From assembly GCA_900539625.1 (NCBI GenBank), contig UQCW01000002.1, positions 1 to 64,000 of the forward strand: a stretch of 64,000 bases of DNA, written 5' to 3'. The stretch is from an uncultured Prevotella sp. Its GTDB lineage: Bacteria > Bacteroidota > Bacteroidia > Bacteroidales > Bacteroidaceae. The position numbers and the translations under genes were made by a program. This document shows positions 17,065-26,114 of this stretch, piece by piece; the first letter of the stretch is position 1; each line of letters begins with the position of its first letter. The notes under the pieces are model-generated. The model searched no databases, was not told the origin of the DNA, and saw only the letters and a list, made by a program, of their open reading frames with translations.

Positions 17065-18144
17065 ATGTTCAACTTCAATATAGTAAGTTCTTGGCTTCAC
17101 GGCCTGCTCACGGGTTTCATGCCCGAATGGGGCGCCATCCTGACCGAGAGCATCCTGGTGGCTTTGGCCATCATCACGCTCTACGCCGTGTTTGCCATCG
17201 TCCTGATCTACATGGAGCGTAAGATTTGCGCCTTCTTCCAGTGCCGTCTCGGCCCGATGCGTGTAGGTCCTTGGGGCTCATTGCAGGTGTTCAGCGATGT
17301 GTTTAAGATGTTGACGAAGGAAATCATCAACATGCGCCAGACCGACCTCTTCCTGCACAACCTCGCCCCGTTCCTTGTCGTGACGGCTTCCATGGTCACC
17401 TTTGCTTGCCTGCCTTGGAACAAGGGAGCGCAGATCATCGACTTCAATGTCGGCGTCTTCTTCTTCCTCGCCATCGGCAGCCTTGGCGTTGTCGGCATCC
17501 TGCTGGCCGGATGGAGTAGCAACAACAAATACTCCTTGATTGGCGCCATGCGTAGCGGTGCACAAATCATCAGCTACGAGCTCTCCATCGGTATGACCAT
17601 GCTCACCATGATCTGCCTCACCGGCACCATGTCGTTCTCCGAAATCTGCAACCAGCAGGCCGTTGAGGGCTGGAACATCTTCCGCGGACATCTGCCCGCC
17701 GTGATTGCCTTCCTCATCTACCTCGTCGCAGGAAACGCAGAGTGTAATCGTGGCCCGTTTGACCTCCCCGAGAGTGAGAGTGAGCTGACTGCCGGCTACC
17801 ACACGGAATATTCCGGTATGCACTTCGGCTATTATTATCTGGCAGAATACCTCAACCTCTTCATCTGTGCTGGTATGGCCTCCACCATCTTCTTGGGCGG
17901 TTGGGCACCTCTGCACATTGCAGGCCTCGAGGGATTCAACGTGGTGATGGACTACATCCCCGGTGCCGTATGGTTCATCGGTAAGACCTTCTTCGTCGTG
18001 TTCCTTCTGATGTGGTTGCGCTGGACCTTCCCGCGTTTGAGAATCGACCAGATTCTCTCGCTCGAGTGGAAATACCTCGTGCCAATCAGCATGATCAATC
18101 TCATCCTCATGGCCTTGGTGGTTTCTTACGGCCTCCATTTCTAA
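17065..18144 (+). CDS. nuoH: NADH-quinone oxidoreductase subunit H
   Basis: A 359-residue membrane subunit with about eight transmembrane helices that docks the peripheral arm and forms part of the quinone chamber. The family blocks ERKICAFFQCRLGPMRVGPWG (residues about 51-70), NRGPFDLPESESELTAGYH and the late FLRWTFPRLRIDQ-like segment are present. It follows nuoCD by 24 bp; a 167-bp gap with a hairpin separates it from nuoI. Confidence 0.96.
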   Translation: MFNFNIVSSWLHGLLTGFMPEWGAILTESILVALAIITLYAVFAIVLIYMERKICAFFQCRLGPMRVGPWGSLQVFSDVFKMLTKEIINMRQTDLFLHNLAPFLVVTASMVTFACLPWNKGAQIIDFNVGVFFFLAIGSLGVVGILLAGWSSNNKYSLIGAMRSGAQIISYELSIGMTMLTMICLTGTMSFSEICNQQAVEGWNIFRGHLPAVIAFLIYLVAGNAECNRGPFDLPESESELTAGYHTEYSGMHFGYYYLAEYLNLFICAGMASTIFLGGWAPLHIAGLEGFNVVMDYIPGAVWFIGKTFFVVFLLMWLRWTFPRLRIDQILSLEWKYLVPISMINLILMALVVSYGLHF

Positions 18145-18153
18145 CACTGTTCA

Positions 18154-18217
18154 TAAGTAGGTCTATATGCCAGGCGCATTGTTCTTAAAATGGCATAATG
18201 AACTTGGCAGCCTACTT
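18154..18217 (+). other. Intercistronic hairpin between nuoH and nuoI
   Basis: AAGTAGG (18155-18161) pairs with CCTACTT (18211-18217), TGCCA (18168-18172) with TGGCA (18205-18209) and GTTC (18181-18184) with GAAC (18200-18203), giving a stacked imperfect hairpin. It sits in the longest gap of the nuo operon (167 bp) and carries the TAAGTAGG motif seen between other genes. Confidence 0.55.
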
Positions 18218-18311
18218 GTCAGCACGTCGGCACGACGGAGGCAGGCCCGCTTCGGCGGATGTCTCGCCCCGTGTGCGGAGACAGGCTGAAATCAAACAAA
18301 TCACATAATTC

Positions 18312-18905
18312 ATGAACAACGAAAACAACTATATTCAAGGGTTGTTCGGCGGTTTGAAATCCCTCTGCACCGGTTTGAAAACGACCATGCGTGAGTTTTT
18401 TACCCCCAAAATCACCGAGCAATATCCTGAAAACCGCGGAGAACTGAAAATGTTCGACCGCTTTCGTGGTTCGCTGACCATGCCACACAACGAAAACAAC
18501 GAACACAAATGTGTGGGTTGCGGACTTTGCCAGATGGCCTGCCCCAACGGCACCATCAAGGTGACCAGCGAATTTTACGAAGATGCTGATGGCAAAAAGA
18601 AAAAGCGCCTCGTCAAATATGAGTACAACCTCGGTTGCTGCATGTTCTGCCAACTCTGCACCCGTGCCTGTCCTCATGGCGCCATCACGTTCGACCAGAG
18701 TTTTGAAAATGCCGTCTTCGACCGTTCAAAACTCGTCAAGGTGCTCAATCATCCTGGCAGCCATGTAGAAGAAAAGAAAATCGTGAAGAAGCCTGTTGCT
18801 CCCGCCGCAGCCGCCAGCCCGGCCGCTGCCCCTGCCGCCAAGCCCGCCGCCGCAGAAAAACCTGCCGCCGACGCTTCTGCAACAGCGCCCGCTGCCAACG
18901 CCTAA
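18312..18905 (+). CDS. nuoI: NADH-quinone oxidoreductase subunit I
   Basis: A 197-residue ferredoxin-like subunit carrying clusters N6a and N6b. Two [4Fe-4S] motifs are complete: CVGCGLCQMACP (about residues 66-77) and CMFCQLCTRACP (about 109-120). The last 40 residues are an Ala/Pro/Lys-rich tail, similar in composition to the head of NuoCD. In enzymes without NuoEFG this subunit is at the exposed end of the redox chain and is the likely entry point for electrons from ferredoxin or another donor (inference). Confidence 0.95.
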   Translation: MNNENNYIQGLFGGLKSLCTGLKTTMREFFTPKITEQYPENRGELKMFDRFRGSLTMPHNENNEHKCVGCGLCQMACPNGTIKVTSEFYEDADGKKKKRLVKYEYNLGCCMFCQLCTRACPHGAITFDQSFENAVFDRSKLVKVLNHPGSHVEEKKIVKKPVAPAAAASPAAAPAAKPAAAEKPAADASATAPAANA

Positions 18906-18921
18906 ATAAAAACAAAGCAAA

Positions 18922-19452
18922 ATGAATTCACAAAATATCATGTTTGTCATTCTGGCAGTCATCATGGTTCTTTCGTCAATCGGTACCGTCGTGACGAAAA
19001 GCATCATCCGTGCTGCCACATACCTGCTCTTCGTGCTCCTTGGCACGGCGGGCATGTACTTCTTGATGGGCTATACCTTCCTCGGAGCCGTGCAGACCAT
19101 GGTTTATGCCGGCGGCATCATCGTGCTTTACGTGTTTGCCATCCTGCTGACCGAAGGAAAGGACGGCGCAGTCAAGAGCCGCGTCAAAGATGCCTCATGG
19201 GGCTTGATTTTGACCCTCGTCGGCTTCCTTGTCTTCGTCGGTGTGCTCTTCAAGCAAAAATTATTCGAGAACGTTGCTGCCCTTGGCGCTCCGACGGAGC
19301 CTGTTGGTGCCGCAACCAATAATTCAATCGACCAAATCGGCTCCTTCTTGCTTTCAACCGATGCCGGCGGCTATCTGCTTCCCTTCGAGGCAGTCAGTGT
19401 GTTGCTCCTGGCATGTATCGTGGCAGGATTGCTGATTGCCCGTAAACGTTAA
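18922..19452 (+). CDS. nuoJ: NADH-quinone oxidoreductase subunit J
   Basis: A 176-residue membrane subunit with five predicted helices. Helix 3 contains the family segment YTFLGAVQTMVYAGGIIVLYVFAILL, the pi-bulge helix coupling the redox and proton modules (given here only as landmarks MGYTFLGA and VYAGGIIVLY). Starts 17 bp after nuoI and ends 11 bp before nuoK. Confidence 0.93.
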   Translation: MNSQNIMFVILAVIMVLSSIGTVVTKSIIRAATYLLFVLLGTAGMYFLMGYTFLGAVQTMVYAGGIIVLYVFAILLTEGKDGAVKSRVKDASWGLILTLVGFLVFVGVLFKQKLFENVAALGAPTEPVGAATNNSIDQIGSFLLSTDAGGYLLPFEAVSVLLLACIVAGLLIARKR

Positions 19453-19463
19453 AGAAAAAAGCT

Positions 19464-19772
19464 ATGATACAGATAGAATATATCCTGATTATCTCAGCCG
19501 TAATGATGTTTGCAGGCATCTTCGGTTTTCTCACGCGCCGCAGCACCTTGGCCGTTCTGCTCTCCATCGAATTGATGCTGAACTCGGCCGACCTCAACTT
19601 CGCGGTGTTCAATCGCATGCTCTATCCAGAAGGTCATGACGGCTATATCTTCACGCTCTTCGCCATCGCCATTGCTGCTGCCGAAAGCGCCATCGCCATC
19701 GCCATCATGATCAACATCTACCGAGCCCTCAAGGATATCTCGGTCGACAAGTTGGAAAAGATGAAATGGTAG
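19464..19772 (+). CDS. nuoK: NADH-quinone oxidoreductase subunit K
   Basis: A 102-residue membrane subunit with three helices; conserved acidic residues are in the segment LLSIELMLNSADLNF and in the AAAESAIAIAI segment, both part of the proton path. Starts 11 bp after nuoJ. The 103-bp gap to nuoL has no gene. Confidence 0.95.
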   Translation: MIQIEYILIISAVMMFAGIFGFLTRRSTLAVLLSIELMLNSADLNFAVFNRMLYPEGHDGYIFTLFAIAIAAAESAIAIAIMINIYRALKDISVDKLEKMKW

Positions 19773-19875
19773 AACCAGACCACGGCAAGCCCTTCCCGCT
19801 TGAAACGGGGCGCGGATTCCAAAGCCCGCTCCCTCTCTGGAAACCTTGTCGTGAACCACAAACAAAAGAAAAAAT

Positions 19876-21783
19876 ATGGAATATACATTATTAATCCTTC
19901 TGTTGCCATTCTTCTCCTTCCTCTTGTTGGGAATCTGCGGAAAATGGCTCAGCCATAAGACTGCGGGCCTTATTGGCACGTTGGTGCTCGGCGTGGTGGC
20001 CGTTCTCTCTTACACCACCGCCTACGAGTATTTCACGCTGCCGCGTACGGCCGAAGGCGTCTTTGAGACACTGACGCCTTACAACTTCACGTGGTTGCCT
20101 TTCTTCAACGAAGGTCTCCACTTTGACATGGGCATCCAGCTCGACCCGATTTCCGTGATGATGCTCATCGTCATCTCCACCGTGTCGCTCATGGTGCACA
20201 TCTATTCATTTGGCTATATGCACGGTGAACGTGGCTTCCAGCGCTACTACGCCTTCTTGAGTCTCTTCACCATGTCGATGCTCGGCCTCGTTGTGGCCAC
20301 CAACATCTTCCAGATGTATATGTTCTGGGAACTCGTGGGAGTGTCTTCCTACCTCCTCATCGGTTTCTACTACACCTCGCCTGCAGCCATCGCCGCTTCC
20401 AAGAAAGCCTTCATCGTGACGCGTTTCGCCGATATGTTCTTCCTCATCGGTATCTTGATTTACGGATACTATTGCAAGTCATTCGGCTTCGATTTCAATT
20501 CCGAAGGTTTCGCTCAGGGCGGTTACATGTTGCCGACGGCCCTCGTGCTCATGTTCATCGGTGGTGCTGGTAAGAGCGCCATGTTCCCCTTGCACATCTG
20601 GTTGCCCGATGCCATGGAAGGCCCGACGCCAGTCAGCGCCTTGATCCACGCCGCCACCATGGTTGTTGCCGGTGTGTTCCAGGTGGCTCGCCTCTTCCCC
20701 TTGTGGATTGGCTATGCCCCCGACGCCCTCAGCATCGTTGCCTGGGTGGGTGCCTTCACCGCATTCTATGCCGCTTCAGTGGCCTGCGCCCAGAGCGACA
20801 TCAAGCGTGTGCTCGCCTTCTCAACCATCTCCCAGATTGCCTTCATGATGGTGGCCCTCGGTGTCTGCACCGAAATCACCACTGGTCACGAACATCCTGG
20901 AAGTCTCGGTTACATGGCCTCCATGTTCCATCTCTTCACCCACGCCATGTTTAAGGCCCTGCTCTTCCTCGGTGCTGGATGTATCATCCATGCCGTCCAC
21001 AGCAACGAGATGTCGGCCATGGGCGGTTTGCGTAAGTACATGCCAATCACCCACATCACCTTCCTCATCGCCTGCCTCGCCATTTCGGGAATCCCCCCCT
21101 TCTCAGGTTTCTTTTCGAAAGACGAAATCCTCTCCGCCTGTTTCGCCTACAGTCCGTTTATGGGCTGGATCATGACTGCCATCGCCGCCATGACCGCGTT
21201 CTATATGTTCCGTCTCTACTTCGGAATCTTCTGGGGCACGGAAAACAAGCAGCTCCATGCTGAGCACACGCCGCATGAGGCACCTCTCACCATGACCTTC
21301 CCGCTGATGTTCCTCGCCGTTGTCACCTGCGTGGCTGGCTTCATACCTTTCGGACACTTCGTCAGCGCCGACGGACAGGCCTACGACATCCACCTCGACT
21401 GGAACGTTGCTGGCACCAGCATCGTCATCGCTGTCGGTGCCATCGCTTTGGCCACCTATATTTATATGGGCGAGCGCCAGCCTGTTGCCGATGCAGCTGC
21501 CGAAAAGCTTCAGAAGCTCCATCGTTGGGCCTACAAGCGTTTCTATATGGACGAGGTTTACCAATACATCACCCACCGCATCATCTTTGCGCACATCTCC
21601 AAGCCCATTGCCTGGTTTGACCGCCACGTTGTCGACGGATTCTTCAACTTCCTCGCTTCTGGTTCCCATGCGCTCAGCTTCCGCATCCGCGGTTTGCAAA
21701 GCGGTGCCGTGCAGAAATATGCCTACGTCTTCTTCGTCGGCATTCTCCTCCTCCTGGCCGTCATGGTATTGGCTGCACTTTAG
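19876..21783 (+). CDS. nuoL: NADH-quinone oxidoreductase subunit L
   Basis: A 635-residue antiporter-like proton-pumping subunit with about 15-16 helices and the long lateral helix at its C-terminal end. Landmarks are FWELVGVSSYLLIGFY (Glu of helix 5), GGAGKSAMFPLHIWLPDAMEGPTPVSALIH (shown by its parts GGAGKSAMFPLH and LPDAMEGPTPVSA) and KALLFLGAG. It lies between nuoK and nuoM in the conserved complex I order. Confidence 0.96.
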   Translation: MEYTLLILLLPFFSFLLLGICGKWLSHKTAGLIGTLVLGVVAVLSYTTAYEYFTLPRTAEGVFETLTPYNFTWLPFFNEGLHFDMGIQLDPISVMMLIVISTVSLMVHIYSFGYMHGERGFQRYYAFLSLFTMSMLGLVVATNIFQMYMFWELVGVSSYLLIGFYYTSPAAIAASKKAFIVTRFADMFFLIGILIYGYYCKSFGFDFNSEGFAQGGYMLPTALVLMFIGGAGKSAMFPLHIWLPDAMEGPTPVSALIHAATMVVAGVFQVARLFPLWIGYAPDALSIVAWVGAFTAFYAASVACAQSDIKRVLAFSTISQIAFMMVALGVCTEITTGHEHPGSLGYMASMFHLFTHAMFKALLFLGAGCIIHAVHSNEMSAMGGLRKYMPITHITFLIACLAISGIPPFSGFFSKDEILSACFAYSPFMGWIMTAIAAMTAFYMFRLYFGIFWGTENKQLHAEHTPHEAPLTMTFPLMFLAVVTCVAGFIPFGHFVSADGQAYDIHLDWNVAGTSIVIAVGAIALATYIYMGERQPVADAAAEKLQKLHRWAYKRFYMDEVYQYITHRIIFAHISKPIAWFDRHVVDGFFNFLASGSHALSFRIRGLQSGAVQKYAYVFFVGILLLLAVMVLAAL

Positions 21784-21808
21784 TAAACAATTCCAATAGA
21801 AGAAACAA

Positions 21809-23347
21809 ATGGAAAATATATTATTCTTATCATCATTCGTATTCATCCCCCTGCTGATGCTGCTCGGCCTTTGGCTCTCGCGTAACATCAATCAGGTGCG
21901 TGGCGTGATGGTTGCGGGCAGCACGGCCTTGTTGATACTTGCCGCTTACCTCACCATCCGTTTCCTCGGCGACCGTGCAGCCGGTGCCGATGCCGAGATG
22001 CTTTACACGGGTGCCCTCACGTGGTTCGAACCGCTTCACATCAAATATTCAGTCGGTGTCGACGGCATCAGCGTAGCCATGTTGTTGCTCTCTGCCATCA
22101 TCGTCTTCACAGGCACCTTTGCCTCCTGGCAGCTCAAGCCCCTCACCAAGGAATATTTCCTTTGGTTCACCCTCCTGAGCATGGGCGTTTTCGGCTTCTT
22201 CATTTCTGTCGACATGTTCGCCATGTTCATGTTCTATGAAATCGCCCTCATCCCGATGTATCTCCTCATCGGCGTCTGGGGCAGCGGCAAGAAAGAATAT
22301 GCCGCCATGAAACTGACCCTCATGCTCATGGGCGCTTCTGCCTTCCTCATGTGCGGCATCTTTGGTATCTTCTATGGTGCCGGCGGCCAAACCATGAACA
22401 TCGTTGACATCGCCAACCACACGGGCGGCGCCCATGCCATCGACTTCACCCAGCAGTGCATTTGGTTCCCGATGACCTTCGTCGGCTTCGGCGTTCTCGG
22501 TGCCCTCTTCCCCTTCCACACATGGAGCCCCGATGGTCACGCCTCAGCCCCGACCGCCGTTTCCATGCTCCATGCTGGCGTATTGATGAAGCTGGGAGGT
22601 TACGGTTGCTTCCGCATTGCCATGTACCTCATGCCAGAAGCCGCCAACGAGCTCGGTTGGATCTTCTTGATTCTTACTGGTATCTCCGTTGTCTACGGTG
22701 CCTTCTCCGCTTGCGTTCAAACCGACCTCAAGTACATCAATGCCTATAGCTCCGTGTCCCACTGTGGCCTCGTGCTCTTCGCCATCCTCATGCTCAACCA
22801 GACCGCCTGCACCGGTGCAGTGCTCCAGATGTTGAGCCACGGATTGATGACCGCCCTCTTCTTTGCCCTCATCGGTATGATCTACGGCCGCACCCACACC
22901 CGTGACATCCGCGAGCTCAATGGTCTGATGAAAATCATGCCGTTCCTCTCCGTCTGCTACGTCATTGCAGGTTTGGCCAACCTCGGTTTGCCAGGTCTCT
23001 CAGGCTTCATCGCAGAAATGACCATCTTCGTCGGTTCCTTCCAGAACGTAGATGGCTTCCACCGCTTCCTGACCATCGCCGCCGTGACCAGCATCGTCAT
23101 CACAGCAGTCTACATCCTGCGTCTTGTCGGCAAGATTCTTTACGGCACTTGCACCAATGAGCACCACCTCAAGCTCACCGATGCCACGTGGGACGAGCGT
23201 TTCGCCGTCATCTGCCTCATTGTTGCCGTTGCCGGACTCGGTCTTGCTCCGCTTTGGATGAGCGACATGATCCAGACGGGCGTTGCCCCAATCGTCGACC
23301 ACATCAAGTCGGTGGCTGTGGCCTCTGCCAGCAATCCATTTCTTTAA
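21809..23347 (+). CDS. nuoM: NADH-quinone oxidoreductase subunit M
   Basis: A 512-residue antiporter-like subunit with about 14 helices. The proton-channel Glu is in MFMFYEIALIPMYLLIGVWG and the Lys-containing helix 7 region reads LFPFHTWSPDGHASAPTAVS, followed by LKLGGYG-type and SSVSHCGLV segments. Starts 25 bp after nuoL. Confidence 0.96.
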   Translation: MENILFLSSFVFIPLLMLLGLWLSRNINQVRGVMVAGSTALLILAAYLTIRFLGDRAAGADAEMLYTGALTWFEPLHIKYSVGVDGISVAMLLLSAIIVFTGTFASWQLKPLTKEYFLWFTLLSMGVFGFFISVDMFAMFMFYEIALIPMYLLIGVWGSGKKEYAAMKLTLMLMGASAFLMCGIFGIFYGAGGQTMNIVDIANHTGGAHAIDFTQQCIWFPMTFVGFGVLGALFPFHTWSPDGHASAPTAVSMLHAGVLMKLGGYGCFRIAMYLMPEAANELGWIFLILTGISVVYGAFSACVQTDLKYINAYSSVSHCGLVLFAILMLNQTACTGAVLQMLSHGLMTALFFALIGMIYGRTHTRDIRELNGLMKIMPFLSVCYVIAGLANLGLPGLSGFIAEMTIFVGSFQNVDGFHRFLTIAAVTSIVITAVYILRLVGKILYGTCTNEHHLKLTDATWDERFAVICLIVAVAGLGLAPLWMSDMIQTGVAPIVDHIKSVAVASASNPFL

Positions 23348-23369
23348 TATAATCGAGTAAAACAGAAAA

Positions 23370-24866
23370 ATGGACTATACACAATTCCTTAGCATGACGG
23401 AGGAGCTTAGCCTTCTTGCAGTCATCGTCATCCTGTTCCTTGCCGACCTTTTCCTTTGCGGAAAAGACGAAAAGGAGTTGTCCGCCTGCACTGCCGACGG
23501 TGCCTCCCTTTCCTCCTGCGGATGCAATTTCCGCACGGCATTCCCCGTCATCCTGCTGCTCGTACACACCGCCCTTAACCTTCTGCCCTGTTGCAACGGT
23601 TCCCTTGAGCCCGCCACGGCCTTCGGCGGAATGTACCAGCACACGCCCATGATGACCATCGTCAAGAGCGTGCTCAACATCGGTGTCATCGTCGTCTTCC
23701 TCATGTCTTCGAAGTGGCTCAACAGCGCAGAAAACCGCATCAAGATGGGCGAGTTCCACACCGTGGTGCTCTTCACCCTCCTCGGCATGTATTTCATGAT
23801 TTCCAGCGGCCATTTCATCATGTTCTTCATCGGCCTCGAATTAGCTTCCATTCCTATGGCTGCCCTCGTCGCCTACGACAAGAAGAGCCAGGAAAGCGCC
23901 GAAGCTGGCGGCAAGTTCATCCTTCTTGCCCTCTTCTCAAGCGCCCTCTTGCTCTATGGCATCTCGCTCATCTACGGCGTGACTGGAACACTCTATTTCG
24001 ATGAAATCGGCAGCCGCCTGAGTCTCAATCTCCTGAGCATCCTCGGCCTCGTGCTCTTCATCTCCGGCATGGGCTTCAAGATTTCCCTCGTTCCCTTCCA
24101 CCTCTGGACTGCTGATACCTACGAAGGTGCCCCCACCGTTGTGACGGGCTATCTCAGCGTCATCTCCAAAGGTTCAGCCGCCTTCGTGCTCATGACCATC
24201 CTCATGAAGCTCTTCGGCGCCGAAGCCTTCCAGGGCATGTGGAGCGTGGGCTTCTTCTGGATCATCCTTGCTTCCATCACGATTGCCAACCTCTTTGCCA
24301 TTCGCCAGAAAAACCTCAAGCGCTTCATGGCCTTCTCCGCCATCTCGCAGGCAGGCTACCTCGTGCTCGGCATCATGGGCGGCACTTCCCAGGGCATGAC
24401 CGCCCTCGTGTTCTACCTCTTCGTCTACATGGCAGCCAACCTCGGTGCTTTCGCCGTGCTCCATGTTGTTGAGCAGAACAGCGGAAAAATCGGTATGGAC
24501 GACTACAACGGGCTCTACAAGACCAATCCCAAGTTGGCCTTCCTCATGACCCTCTGCCTCTTCTCCCTCGCAGGTATTCCCCCGTTTGCAGGCTTCTTCT
24601 CGAAGTTCTTCATCTTCATGGCAGCCTTCAACGCTGGATTCCACCTGCTCGTGTTCTTGGCATTGGTCAACACCATCATCTCGTTGTACTACTACTTGCT
24701 CATTGTCAAGGCCATGTACATCAACCCCAACGAGCAGCCCATCGCCAACTTCAAGAGCGACTGCGGCACGCGTGCTGCCCTCGCCATCTGCACTGCCGGC
24801 GTAATCCTTCTCGGCATTGCCAGCGTGGTCTACAACTACATCGACGGATTCAGCTACGGACTTTAA
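23370..24866 (+). CDS. nuoN: NADH-quinone oxidoreductase subunit N
   Basis: A 498-residue antiporter-like subunit and last gene of the operon. Landmarks: FIGLELASIPMAALVAYDK (channel Glu), KISLVPFHLWTADTYEGAPT and GIPPFAGFFSKFFIF. It follows nuoM by 22 bp and is ended by the strong terminator at 24897-24931. The operon closes here: no nuoE, nuoF or nuoG is present. Confidence 0.96.
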   Translation: MDYTQFLSMTEELSLLAVIVILFLADLFLCGKDEKELSACTADGASLSSCGCNFRTAFPVILLLVHTALNLLPCCNGSLEPATAFGGMYQHTPMMTIVKSVLNIGVIVVFLMSSKWLNSAENRIKMGEFHTVVLFTLLGMYFMISSGHFIMFFIGLELASIPMAALVAYDKKSQESAEAGGKFILLALFSSALLLYGISLIYGVTGTLYFDEIGSRLSLNLLSILGLVLFISGMGFKISLVPFHLWTADTYEGAPTVVTGYLSVISKGSAAFVLMTILMKLFGAEAFQGMWSVGFFWIILASITIANLFAIRQKNLKRFMAFSAISQAGYLVLGIMGGTSQGMTALVFYLFVYMAANLGAFAVLHVVEQNSGKIGMDDYNGLYKTNPKLAFLMTLCLFSLAGIPPFAGFFSKFFIFMAAFNAGFHLLVFLALVNTIISLYYYLLIVKAMYINPNEQPIANFKSDCGTRAALAICTAGVILLGIASVVYNYIDGFSYGL

Positions 24867-24896
24867 TCCATAGCAGACAGAACCCATATAAAGAAG

Positions 24897-24931
24897 AAAT
24901 CCCCGTTGCGATATGGCAGCGGGGATTTTTT
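24897..24931 (+). terminator. Intrinsic terminator of the nuo operon
   Basis: A 13-bp stem (AAATCCCCGTTGC at 24897-24909 with GCAGCGGGGATTT at 24916-24928, one wobble), 6-base loop, followed by a T-run. It is 30 bp past the nuoN stop. Confidence 0.9.
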
Positions 24932-25023
24932 ATGTTGGAGGACTCCTTATCCCTAACACATGGCAGAACACTCAGCGCCTCAAATAATTCCGCTGATAGA
25001 AGTGTCAATATAAAATAAATCTC

Positions 25024-25065
25024 TAAATTTGTCCTTTGAAATACCTCTGCCTGAATACCTACTTA
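25024..25065 (+). promoter_or_regulatory. Promoter and CCTACTTA leader motif of the methyltransferase gene
   Basis: TAAATTTG (25024-25031) matches the Bacteroidetes -7 element. About 20 nt after the expected start the leader holds TGAATACCTACTTA (to 25065), the recurring intergenic motif, followed by CCATTACTAA. Confidence 0.55.
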
Positions 25066-25095
25066 CCATTACTAATACACCATCACTAAAGACCA

Positions 25096-25827
25096 ATGAA
25101 TATCAATACCTTGCCAGAACGGGAAGACCCGATGGGCGCTGCCATACGCGATTATTTCCGCCAGGGAAAATCCGCTCAGTTGAAAGTGCTCTCAAGCCTC
25201 TTTGACGACGACGAAATGCCCGTGCCCCATCTCTTTCGCTCTTATGACGAAATGCCGGCCCTGGAGCAGCGAGCGCTCGACGAAGCCCGAGGAAAAGTGC
25301 TTGATGTCGGTGCCGGTGCCGGTTGCCATGCCTTGGCCTTGCAGGAGCGCGGTCTTGACGTCACGGCTGTTGATATTTCGCCGTTGAGTTGTGAAACCAT
25401 GAAAGAGCGTGGTGTCGCCAATGTGGAGTGCGTCAATATCTTCAATCAGCGTTTTCAAGAACGTTTCGACACCCTCCTCCTGCTGATGAATGGAACAGGC
25501 ATTGCCGGAAAACTCTCCCGTCTGCCGCAACTGCTCTCCCGCCTAAAACAGTTGATGAACCCCGGTGCGCAAATCCTTATCGACTCCAGCGACCTGCGTT
25601 ATGTCTATGAAGATGAAGACGGCGTCTTGGACGTTGACCTCGATGGCGCTTACTATGGTGAGGTGGACTATCAGATGACTTACCGCAACATCATAGGAAA
25701 AAGCTTCGACTGGCTCTACGCCGATTCCGTCGTGCTCGCCGAAAGCTGTCGGCAATGCGGATTGAAATGCGAGATTCTGGCCCAAGGACAACACTATGAT
25801 TATTTAGCCAGAATCGTGCAGATGTAG
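25096..25827 (+). CDS. Class I SAM-dependent methyltransferase
   Basis: A 243-residue cytoplasmic protein with a Rossmann-like methyltransferase fold. Motif I is VLDVGAGAGCHALALQERG (about residues 72-90), followed by the acidic motif II VTAVDISPLS and motif post-I/IV FDTLLLLMNGTGIAGKL. The region after the fold (residues 170-215, with a DVDLDGAYYGEVDYQ stretch) is acidic. It is transcribed alone, from a recognisable promoter to the terminator at 25939-25990. The substrate (protein, RNA or small molecule) cannot be told. Confidence 0.85.
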   Translation: MNINTLPEREDPMGAAIRDYFRQGKSAQLKVLSSLFDDDEMPVPHLFRSYDEMPALEQRALDEARGKVLDVGAGAGCHALALQERGLDVTAVDISPLSCETMKERGVANVECVNIFNQRFQERFDTLLLLMNGTGIAGKLSRLPQLLSRLKQLMNPGAQILIDSSDLRYVYEDEDGVLDVDLDGAYYGEVDYQMTYRNIIGKSFDWLYADSVVLAESCRQCGLKCEILAQGQHYDYLARIVQM

Positions 25828-25938
25828 GTAATGCGCTTATTATAAGTGCAGCGGTTAAGCTTTGGTAGCAGTATTGCATAATATGTGTAAGTTATAAGAA
25901 TAGATACCTCATCATCACTTAGGTAGTGGCAAAAAAAT

Positions 25939-25990
25939 CGGTCATCAGAAATTCTCAATGTCGCATGGCGAAGAGAATTTCTGATGACCG
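25939..25990. terminator. Strong bidirectional terminator
   Basis: A perfect 18-bp stem (CGGTCATCAGAAATTCTC at 25939-25956 with its complement at 25973-25990), preceded by seven A and followed by seven T. It lies between the convergent methyltransferase and GH27 genes and can end transcription from both. Confidence 0.9.
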
Positions 25991-26114
25991 TTTTTTTAAC
26001 TATAATCTAACCCGTCAACGGGTTTGCCTTAGAACGTTTTAAACGCTTGCCTGTCTCCAAAGTCGAGAAGTTAAACGCTTCGGAAAACGACAGGCAGAAC
26101 GCCATTTTGTCCGC

